Shown here one piece after another: positions 17,914-26,300 of a stretch of DNA of 64,000 nt. Each line of letters begins with the position of its first letter. Positions within the stretch are counted from its first letter, which is position 1. Source of the stretch: Ciceribacter ferrooxidans (lineage in GTDB: Bacteria > Pseudomonadota > Alphaproteobacteria > Rhizobiales > Rhizobiaceae); the NCBI RefSeq assembly GCF_004137355.1, contig NZ_SDVB01000238.1:558001-622000 (forward strand), read 5' to 3'. The notes below the pieces were generated by a model that saw nothing but the letters and a program-made list of their open reading frames with translations, was not told the origin of the DNA and searched no databases. The position numbers and the translations under genes were made by a program.

Positions 17914-19887
17914 CTAGCGAATGTGAGAACCGAAGACGAGATCGTGCAGGATCGCACCGATTCTCGTTCGCGTAACACCGGGCGCTGACCCCTCGGCATA
18001 GAGCCTGCGGAGCAGCGCTTCGTACTGTCTGTCGGTCGTGTCGAGCGAGATCAGGCCGCCGTCGGACGTGGTCTCGATGACGTAGCCGGAGACATCCCCG
18101 ACATCCCTTACGGAGATTTCGACGGGCGAGCCTTCCGCCAGGACCACGCCGCGTACGCGCGCCGACTGCTGGGTGAGATCGGTGAGCCAGACACGGTGCA
18201 GGCCGTCGTCGAGACGCATCAGCACGCGCTGCGGCCGATCGTCGAGATGGCTTTCGATGCGGGGCATTTCCACGCAGACCATGATCGTCACGGCGAGCGT
18301 CATCAGATTGTAGAGGCTCCAGAACAGCACGATCGACTTGCCTTCTCCCGCGTCGCTGAAGACGAAGCGGTCGGAGACGAGACCGATGAAGAGGCCGACG
18401 AGAGTAAGGGCCACGAGGACGAGAAAGGGTGCCATGAGGCGCCACTGCACGACGAACTGGCTGCGATCCCCGCCCTTCGCCGTCACCTTGAAGCTGCGGT
18501 TCTTCGGCCGGATCAGCCCGGTCCAGGTCGCACGCATGATCGGGATCGCGCCGAGCAACTGGCTGACGTCGTTGACGATCGGAATGACGAGGCCGCGGGA
18601 GATGAAGTTGAGGGCAAAGAGTGTCCAGACGTAATAGGCGCCAAAATGCGAGAGGATTTCCGGCACCGAGGCGTAGACGGCGATCGTGCCGAAATACCAG
18701 TAGAGCAGGGGATAGATGAAGGCGGCGAGACGAAACGGATAGGTCGTTACCCAGTAGAACAGGCTGTCGAGGACGCTCCAGCGGTCGCGCAGACGTAGCG
18801 GCTGGCGCAACGAGAAGGGGCCGTAGTCGCTGCGGACGATCTGCATCAGGCCGAGGCACCAGCGTGTGCGCTGGGTGACGTATTCCTTCAGGCCCTCCGG
18901 CGCGAGACCTTCCGTCAGTGCCTCGTTGAGGTAGGCGGTGTGCCAGCCCTTTGCCTGTAGCACCAGCGTCATCAGGAAATCCTCCGTCACGCTCTCGGTC
19001 GGGAACCCGCCGACGTCGACGAGTGCCTTCCATCGAATGACGGAGGAGGTGCCGCAGCAGAAAGCGATATCCCACCCGTCTCGACTCGGCTGCAAATGAT
19101 CGAAGAAGAAGCGCTGTTCGTCCGGATAGGAGCGGCTCAGCCCGAGATTGTGCTGGATCGGGTCCGGATTGAAGAAGTGCTGCGGCGTCTGCACGAGCCC
19201 GACATTGTGGCGATGAAACAGGGCAAGGGCGCGCTTGAGGAAATTGCGATGCGGCACGAAATCGGCGTCGAGGACGGCGACGAAGTCCGGCACATCGCCG
19301 CTCTCGGCAAGCCTTGCGATCGCATGGTTGAGATTGCCCGCCTTCGAGCCCTTGTTGTCGGACCGGCGGATGTAATTCACCGCCTGTTCACCGCAGTAGT
19401 CCGCAAGCCAGTCACGGCGGCCGTCATCGAGGACGTAGATCGTGGTGTGCAGGTGCTCGAGCGCCTTGGCGCCCGCGATGGTGCGGGCGAGCACATCCTT
19501 CTCCTCGTTGTAGGTGGCGATCAGCACGACGACCCTGGGAGGAGGGGCGGGAAGCCACCAGTTGCGCGCCGCCGTTGCTTCCGGCGAGCGGTTCTTGCGA
19601 CGCATCAGGATGACGAAGGCGCTGAAGGAGGAGGCGAGGGCGGCGGCTTCGATCAGGAAGAAGCTCCAGGTGACGAGGCAGTCCCAGGTGACGCCGAAGG
19701 GCGCGAGCGTCTCCGTCGCGCGCCAGACGATGTAGCGGGCCGAGAGAACGATGGCGACAGCAAAGATAACAACACGGTGCGCAACAGTTTCCCGACGCAA
19801 CACGAACGGCGTGACGAGAGCGATGCCGAACACCACCGCCACCACCGCGTATGCCGACTGCAGCTCGGTCGGGTGGAGGTCGAGCAT
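17914..19887 (-). CDS. bgsA: BgsA-like beta-glucan synthase (GT2, cellulose synthase superfamily)
   Basis: A 657-residue processive glycosyltransferase of the inner membrane. Three hydrophobic segments at ~12-90, a cytosolic GT2 domain with DDG (154-156), DAD (207-209), TED (301-303) and QRTRW (339-343), then membrane segments at ~372-402, 415-440, 485-506 and 518-540. The C-terminal ~115 residues are cytosolic and only faintly PilZ-like (R-P-Q-R at 551-554, LTDLTQQS at 568-575). Size and order, with a membrane-fusion gene three bases upstream, match bgsBA of S. meliloti, which makes a c-di-GMP-activated mixed-linkage (1,3)(1,4)-beta-glucan; curdlan synthase CrdS is the other close candidate. 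No bcsB, bcsC or bcsZ is present, arguing against cellulose. Confidence 0.8.
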   Translation of the reverse strand: MLDLHPTELQSAYAVVAVVFGIALVTPFVLRRETVAHRVVIFAVAIVLSARYIVWRATETLAPFGVTWDCLVTWSFFLIEAAALASSFSAFVILMRRKNRSPEATAARNWWLPAPPPRVVVLIATYNEEKDVLARTIAGAKALEHLHTTIYVLDDGRRDWLADYCGEQAVNYIRRSDNKGSKAGNLNHAIARLAESGDVPDFVAVLDADFVPHRNFLKRALALFHRHNVGLVQTPQHFFNPDPIQHNLGLSRSYPDEQRFFFDHLQPSRDGWDIAFCCGTSSVIRWKALVDVGGFPTESVTEDFLMTLVLQAKGWHTAYLNEALTEGLAPEGLKEYVTQRTRWCLGLMQIVRSDYGPFSLRQPLRLRDRWSVLDSLFYWVTTYPFRLAAFIYPLLYWYFGTIAVYASVPEILSHFGAYYVWTLFALNFISRGLVIPIVNDVSQLLGAIPIMRATWTGLIRPKNRSFKVTAKGGDRSQFVVQWRLMAPFLVLVALTLVGLFIGLVSDRFVFSDAGEGKSIVLFWSLYNLMTLAVTIMVCVEMPRIESHLDDRPQRVLMRLDDGLHRVWLTDLTQQSARVRGVVLAEGSPVEISVRDVGDVSGYVIETTSDGGLISLDTTDRQYEALLRRLYAEGSAPGVTRTRIGAILHDLVFGSHIR

Positions 19888-19890
19888 GGG

Positions 19891-21084
19891 CTACCGCCAG
19901 AACTGCCGCAGCCAGTCGAGCGGCCGCGCCTCGAAGAACGCGCGGCCTGTCCTGCCGATGGCGCAGCGCAGTTCCTCATCATTCAGCAGGGCCGGGACGA
20001 AAAGGGTGACATCAAAGCGCTCCAGATGCCGCGGGCTCGCCGCGACGGCGAGATTTCGGTAGACGCCCTGCGCGCCGGGCCCGGCAAGGCGGATGATCGT
20101 TCCGTCGAAGACGTGTGTTTCTCCGGTCGGGCGAAACTGTGCCCGCTGGCCATGCTTGAGCGTGTTGTAGGTACTCTCCGTCACGCTCAGGGTGACCATC
20201 GTGGAATCGCAGTCGACCAGTTGGAAGAGATCCTGTCCTTGTTCCACCCGCTCGCCGCCGGTCGTCATCATCGTCCAGAGGATGCCGTTGACGTTGGTCG
20301 TGAGGTTGGCATGTGAGGTGCGGGCAAAGCGCAGACGTTCGGCGTTCAGGCGTTCGCGCTGGGCCGTGAGAATGGTAGTCTGGGCAGTGAGCGCGGTCGT
20401 CAGTTCCGATTCCTGCCAGCGCAGCTCGCTGATCCGCTGCTCGGAATAGGGCGCGTCGTTGTAGCCGTCGCCGAGAAAGACGCCGCGCTCAGCGGCCCTG
20501 AGACTGACCTCCACGGCCGCCGTCTGGGCCTGAGCCCTTTCAAGCTCGCGCTCGGCGACCCGCAGGCGGGATTCCGCCTGTTCGAGCTCGCTCATCCGCT
20601 CCGCGCCGGTCGTGGTGAGCCTGGTCGCCCGGTTCAACATGTTCTGATAAAGGTGGATCTGCGCCTGCCATGCCTCCTCGGCCGCCCTGGAGGCCGTGAA
20701 CTCCGCCTTCATCTGTTCGAGCCTCTGACTCCGGTAGAGGCCCGCCCGCTCTTCGAGCTTGGCGATCGCTTCCCGAACTGCGTCGAGTGCGCCTTCGAGC
20801 CGCGCGCGTTCGGCCTCGGCTCTCGCTCTCTCGTCGACGAGGTCGGAGATCCGGGAATTGTTGGCGAGATCGTCATCGATGAAGCCGAGCGTCTGGCCGG
20901 CACGCACCCGTGCGCCAAGCACCGGCGTGTCGAAGGTCAGGAGACCGGCGATCGGGGCTCTTGCCGTGGTCAGTCGGGCATTAATGACGGCGTCCGCGCT
21001 GGCGCCGGCAAGGTGCTCTCCGATGATGACGAACAATGCCAGCCCGACGAGAAGAATCCCGATGGTCAGCCGTGCAAGTCTCAT
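19891..21084 (-). CDS. bgsB: BgsB-like membrane-fusion protein
   Basis: A 397-residue HlyD/EmrA-type protein: one N-terminal span (LTIGILLVGLALFVIIGEHLAG), a split biotinyl-lipoyl domain (ARAPIAGLLTFDTPVLGARVRAGQTLGFID and NVNGILWTMMTTGGERVEQGQDLFQLVD), a long alpha-helical coiled coil at ~80-240 rich in Glu, Arg and Ala, and a C-terminal beta domain. In the bgsBA system the fusion protein is required together with the synthase to export the glucan. ATG 21084 is chosen because GGGAGG lies six bases upstream; the frame opens at 21129. First gene of a two-gene operon. Confidence 0.8.
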   Translation of the reverse strand: MRLARLTIGILLVGLALFVIIGEHLAGASADAVINARLTTARAPIAGLLTFDTPVLGARVRAGQTLGFIDDDLANNSRISDLVDERARAEAERARLEGALDAVREAIAKLEERAGLYRSQRLEQMKAEFTASRAAEEAWQAQIHLYQNMLNRATRLTTTGAERMSELEQAESRLRVAERELERAQAQTAAVEVSLRAAERGVFLGDGYNDAPYSEQRISELRWQESELTTALTAQTTILTAQRERLNAERLRFARTSHANLTTNVNGILWTMMTTGGERVEQGQDLFQLVDCDSTMVTLSVTESTYNTLKHGQRAQFRPTGETHVFDGTIIRLAGPGAQGVYRNLAVAASPRHLERFDVTLFVPALLNDEELRCAIGRTGRAFFEARPLDWLRQFWR

Positions 21085-21175
21085 CCGCCGCCTCCCGTAT
21101 TCCGTGTTGAGAGCTCCGTGGCCGGCCATTCAAGATAGCCGGAAACGGCGAGGGCTGCAGCTGGAAAGAGTATTT

Positions 21176-21204
21176 GTTAACCGCAAAAGTTGAATCCGGT
21201 TAAC
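21176..21204. repeat. Inverted repeat upstream of bgsBA
   Basis: GTTAACC and GGTTAAC, perfect 7-base arms separated by 15 bases, centred about 106 bases upstream of the bgsB start, with a GAATC (CcrM-type GANTC) site inside. No T-run follows either arm, so it looks more like a binding site than a terminator. The rest of 21085-21301 shows no gene. Confidence 0.4.
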
Positions 21205-21301
21205 GGGATGGCGCGGTCTCTTCGTGATCAACAGGAGCTTGAGGTGGCCATGACGGGGTGGCTGCGTGCCGTTCCGTTACACCCCATGTGGTCGGCTGTC
21301 T

Positions 21302-23386
21302 TCAGTGCAGGAAGACGCCGACGCTCGCTGCCCGTCCGGCGGCGTCGATGACGGTCAGCGTCGAGAAGCCGACGCCTTCGGGCGTCCATTCCGTCGTGCG
21401 GCTGCGCGAGCGGTCACCCAGCGGAACGCCGTTCGCAAGCCAGCGGAAGGGCGCGCGGCCGGCTTGCAGCTTGACGACGAGGGGGAGCGGCTTGCCGTCG
21501 GGTCCGGTGCCGAGTTCGACATGGGCACCTTCCGGCGGATAGACGATGCGCGGCGCCTTCTCCCGCGTCGATGTCGAGAGCAGGCCGTTTGCGCCCATGG
21601 AATAACGCCGAAGCGCGGACGGAAGGTCGGCCTGCGCGATGCGCTCGGCGCCGGGCGGCGGAGAGGGTAGCGGGGTGCCGCTGACGCCGGACTTGGAGAA
21701 TGCCTGGAAGAGGATCGGTGCGGCCGAACCGTAGCCGGTGATGCCGGGGACGGCGGCGTTGTCCGGGCGCCCGACCCAGACGCCGAGCACGTAGCGTCCG
21801 TCATAGCCGACCGACCAGGCGTCGCGATAGCCGTAGCTGGTACCGGTCTTGTAGGCGATGCCGAGCGGACGGCTGCCGAGCGGCGGCAGGACGCCGCGCA
21901 GGATATCCGTGACGTTCCAGGCGGCGACGGGCTCCATCAGCGGTGCGCCCTCGATCGGTGCGGCTTCCTCCCGCACCCCGTCACCGAGGTGGATCGGCGA
22001 GCCGCGATTGGCCAGAGCCGCATAGGCCTGGACGAGGTCCTTGAGCGTCACGCCGGCACCGCCGAGCGCGATCGCCAATCCCGGCGCCTCGCCGGTCGGC
22101 AGTGCCAGACGAACACCGGTCCGGCGCAGCCGGGACAGCAGTTCGGCCGCGCCGACGGCATCGAGCAGGCGCACGGCCGGCACATTGAGCGAAAGCTGCA
22201 GCGCCTGGCGGATGCTGACGTCGCCCTGGTAGGTCATGTCGAAATTACGCGGCCGGTAGCCGAAGAAATCGGCAGGCCGGTCCTCGATGATGGTCTCCTG
22301 CGCGATCAGACCCTGCTCGAAGGCGAGTCCGTAGATGAAGGGCTTGAGGGTCGAGCCGGGCGAGCGCTCCGCTCGCGTCATGTCGATCCAGCCGTAACGG
22401 GCGGCATCGAAATAGTCGGCGGAGCCGACCTCCGCGACGATCTCGCCGGTCGTGGCGTCGGCCATCAGCATGGCGAGCGAGGTCCGCACCGGCAGATCGA
22501 CGGCCGCCTGACGGGCGACGGCTTCGAGCTCGGCCTGCACGGATTTCCGGAGCGTCGAGCGATGGATACGGGCCTGCGGATCACCGCGCCGCGCCGCCTC
22601 TGCGAGATGGGCGGCGAGCGCGGGCAGTGCCAGCCGCTCCTTCGGCACCGGTGCAATCCCGGCGCGGGCGACCTCGCGCGCTTCCATCATGCCACTGGCC
22701 TGCATGCGTTCGAGAACGCGTTGCCGGGCGGCGCGAGCGGCTTCCGGGTTGCGGTCGGGGCGGCGCAGTTCGGGAAGCTGCGGCAGGGCCACCAGCAGGG
22801 CCGCCTCGGCGACCGTCAGCCGCTTCGGCTCCTTGCCGAAATAGGCGAGGCTTGCCGCGCGCACGCCCTCTAGGTTTCCGCCATAGGGGGCGTGGGTGAG
22901 ATAGAGGTCGAGGATCTGTTGTTTCGATAGCCGGCGCTCGATCTGCAGTGCGCGGAGGATCTGCAGGAACTTTGCCGAAAAGGAGCGCTCCCGGCGCGGC
23001 TCCATGAGGCGGGCGACCTGCATCGACAGCGTCGAGCCTCCCGAGACGATGCGTCCGTTCGAGGCGAATTGCAGCGCTGCACGCGCGAGGGCAAGAACGT
23101 CGACGCCCGAATGGTCGTGGTACCGGCGATCCTCATAGGCGAGCAGCATTTCGACGAAGCGCGGATCGACGTCGGCACTCGTCGTCCTCAGCCGCCAGCG
23201 CCCCTCGGCCGTGGCGAAGGCCCTGAGCAACTGCCCGTCGGCGTCGAGCAGCTCCGTCGACACGGCGTCGTCGGCGGCAATCGGCGGCGGATACGCCTTG
23301 TCGAGCGTGTCGAGCCCCCAAAGGGCACTCGCAGCCACGAGGACGGCGAGGCCGGCGGCGGCACCGATCTTTTTCCAGCCGCGCAT
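21302..23386 (-). CDS. pbpC: Penicillin-binding protein 1C
   Basis: A 694-residue bifunctional class A penicillin-binding protein. One N-terminal span (IGAAAGLAVLVAASALWGLD), a GT51 glycosyltransferase domain (LAYEDRRYHDHSGVD, GGSTLSMQVARLM, KQQILDLYLTHAPYGGN), a transpeptidase domain with SPGSTLKPF (SxxK at ~344-347), SLNVP (SxN) and YKTGTSYG (KTG at ~509), and a C-terminal BiPBP_C domain. It polymerises and could cross-link peptidoglycan in the periplasm. Its ATG shares one base with the stop of the macroglobulin gene (TGATG), so translation is coupled. The pbpC/yfhM pairing is widespread and suggests envelope repair. Confidence 0.95.
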   Translation of the reverse strand: MRGWKKIGAAAGLAVLVAASALWGLDTLDKAYPPPIAADDAVSTELLDADGQLLRAFATAEGRWRLRTTSADVDPRFVEMLLAYEDRRYHDHSGVDVLALARAALQFASNGRIVSGGSTLSMQVARLMEPRRERSFSAKFLQILRALQIERRLSKQQILDLYLTHAPYGGNLEGVRAASLAYFGKEPKRLTVAEAALLVALPQLPELRRPDRNPEAARAARQRVLERMQASGMMEAREVARAGIAPVPKERLALPALAAHLAEAARRGDPQARIHRSTLRKSVQAELEAVARQAAVDLPVRTSLAMLMADATTGEIVAEVGSADYFDAARYGWIDMTRAERSPGSTLKPFIYGLAFEQGLIAQETIIEDRPADFFGYRPRNFDMTYQGDVSIRQALQLSLNVPAVRLLDAVGAAELLSRLRRTGVRLALPTGEAPGLAIALGGAGVTLKDLVQAYAALANRGSPIHLGDGVREEAAPIEGAPLMEPVAAWNVTDILRGVLPPLGSRPLGIAYKTGTSYGYRDAWSVGYDGRYVLGVWVGRPDNAAVPGITGYGSAAPILFQAFSKSGVSGTPLPSPPPGAERIAQADLPSALRRYSMGANGLLSTSTREKAPRIVYPPEGAHVELGTGPDGKPLPLVVKLQAGRAPFRWLANGVPLGDRSRSRTTEWTPEGVGFSTLTVIDAAGRAASVGVFLH

Positions 23387-26300
23387 CAGGGTGCCGCCTT
23401 GACCTCCATGCGGCCGGTCGCGGTCCGCGCGGAGTATTCCGGCCGGTACATGTCCTCCACCTGCGCCGCCGGATGGGCGTAGGTGCCCGGTGTCACGGCG
23501 CGCACGACGTAGGCGAGGGTGATTTCCTCGTCATTGTCGGCAGGCCGGTCGATCGCCGCCACGAAGCGGTCGTTGCGGAATTCGAGATGCGCCGCTTCCG
23601 TCTCGCCGATCCAGTCGAAATTCTCGAGCTGGGCGCTGTCGACGAGGCTCGGATTGTCGATCTCGAAGCCGGCCGGCAGAAGGTCGGTGATGAGGATCTG
23701 CGAGGGCCAGCTGTCGGCTTCCGTGACCGAGAGCACGACGACATAGCGTTCGTTCTGCTGTGCTTCCGTGACGTTCGCCTCCTCCCCGTCGAGCGTGTAG
23801 TAGGTGCGCTCGATGGTGAAGCCTTCGCCGCCGGCCGGGGACGCTTCCTTCGGTGCTGCGACCGTGGTCACCGCCGCGGCGATCGGCGCGCTGCTCCGGT
23901 TGGTGAGCACGACGGGTTGAGCGAGCAGATGGTCGCCCGGAATGGTCGCCATGTAGCCGCCGGTATGGCTCGCGCCGTTGACGTCGACCTTCAGCGTGTC
24001 GTCGCCCTTCTGCAGTGCGCGGGCGGCGAGCAGCGTCCAGGTCTGCTCCTGGGTGCTGGTGTAGCGCTTCGTCGAAAGCTCGCGCGAGACGGTCTTGGCG
24101 AGCCCCGAGAGGATCGGCGGCACCGGCCGGCTCTCAGCGGCGAGCGCGAGGATCGCCGCGCCGTCGCGCAGCGTGCTGCCGTAATAGTCGGAGTAGCTGA
24201 AGCTGACCTTGGTCAGGACGGCCTTTTCCGTCATGCCGGCGGCCTCGGTGAAGATCGCCTTGGAGCGCTGGCCGTCGCCATAGAGTGCGAGTGCCGCGGC
24301 GAGATGGGCCTTTGAGAGCGGCGTCGGGAACTCGCCGAGGCGGGTGTCGGCATAGTAGCGCAGGTCGCTGATCGCCGCCCGCTTGTTGCGCGCAAGCACG
24401 TAGAGGGCATAGGCGAGCTCGTCGCCACGGTCCTTGACGTCGATGTCGTATCCGGTCTGGTTCTGCAGATTGTCGAGTGCCTGGATCATCGCCTGGTCCG
24501 GCACCTCGAAGTTCTGCTCGCGGGCACGGGTCAGGAACTCGGTGACATAGGAATCGAGCCAGAGATCACCGTAGCCCGGCGACCACAAGCCGAAGCTGCC
24601 GCTCGACGACTGGTAGGAGAGCACGCGGTAGATCGCGTCCTGCACGCGCTTGGTGATTTCCTCCTGCTGCGGCAGGCCGGAGACGGCCGACAGCTCGTTG
24701 AAATAGAGGAGCGGCAGGGCGCGGCTGGTGGTCTGCTCGGCGCAGCCGTAAGGGTAGCGGTCGAGGCTCATCAGCAGGGCAGGGATGTCGAAGCCTTCGG
24801 CGCGCATGACGTTCAGGCTGACCGAGGCATCCTGCAGGATGCTGTCGGCGAGCAGTTCGCCGTCGACGATCAGGCTCTTGCCGGCGGCGATCGTCAGTGT
24901 GCGGCGCTCGGCGACGGGCAGGGTGGCCGGACGGACGGGGATTTCCAGCGACTGGTCGATGGAAAGGCCGGCGCCGGTGAGTGCGATGTCGATCCGTCCG
25001 GTCCCGGCTTCGGTTCCGGCAAGCGGCAGGTTGATCGCGGTCTTTCCGCCCTGGGTCAGGCTCACCGTCTGGCTGGCGGCCGAGGCGTCGACCGCGAGCG
25101 CGGTGTTCGTCGTGACCTGAAGCTGGTAGTCGCCCGATGGTGCATCTGTCGCGGCAATCTCGAGCCTCAACCGGCTCTCGTCGTCGGGGCTCAGGAACCG
25201 CGGCATGCTGGCGGTGACGACGACCGGATCGCGGATGACGACATCGGTGCTGGCATGCCCGACGCCTGTCTTGCTCCAGGCGACCGCCATGACGCGGGCC
25301 GTGCCGTTGAACTGCGGGATGTCGAAGCTCACTTCCGCCTTGCCTTCGCCGTCGAGTTTCAGCGGGCCGGAGAAGAAGGCGACCAGTTTTTCCGTCGGCG
25401 GCTTGCCCTGCAGCGGCATCTGGCCACCGTCGCCACCGGTGCGAAGCCGCCCCATGGCGCCGAGCGAGCCGTCGATCAGGCGGCCATAGAGATCGCGGAT
25501 TTCGAGGCCGAGGCGGCGTTGGCCAAAGTACCAGTCCTCCGGATCGGGCGCCTCGTAGCGCGTGAGGTTCAGGATGCCGACGTCGACGGCGGCGACCGTG
25601 ACATAGGCCTCCTCACCGATGCCGGCACCCTTCACCTGAACGGGAATGGTGAGCGGCTGGCGCGGCAGCGTCTTTTCCGGCGGCGAGAGGCTGACCTCGA
25701 GCTTGTTGGCGCCGGGATCGACGGCAAGCCAGGTGACACCGATAGCCCGCATCGGCATGCGGCTTTCCTGGGCCTCGCCGGGACGGAAGAGGGTCGCGGT
25801 CACATAGGCGCCGGCACCCCACTTGTCTGTGACCGGCAGGTCGACCTCGCCGCCTTCGGCGGGGATCGTCGCCGTCTGCGTGGTGATCAGGTTGTCGGTG
25901 CCGACGGTCACCAGCAGTTCGCCGGCGAAGCGCGGCGACACCTTGAGCTTGGCGGTCTCGCCGATCGCGTAGTTTTCCTTGTCGAGCCCGATTTCCAGCG
26001 CGTCGGGCGTCTCCGTGGAACTTGCCTCGACGTACCAGCCGGCCTCGAACTCGACGCTGCTCGCCGGGCCGTCGGCAGCGGCGGACTCGACTTCGAGGCG
26101 ATAACGTCCCCAGGCGACGGGCACCGAGATCGCAGCGCCGTCGGCGGTCACGTCAACGGTGCCGTCGGCGATCTGTTTCGTGGTGATGATCGGCTCGTAG
26201 GTCCAGGAGCTGCCGTCGCGGTACCATTGGTAATTGCGCTCGAGGTTGACGAGGCGCCACTTGGCACCCTGGAGCGGCTGCTTTTTGCCCTCGGCGTCGA

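Noticed and set aside
17914-19887. Cellulose synthase BcsA as the identity of the GT2 protein
   Set aside because: No canonical PilZ domain, and bcsB, bcsZ and bcsC are absent; the neighbour is a membrane-fusion protein as in bgsBA or crd loci.
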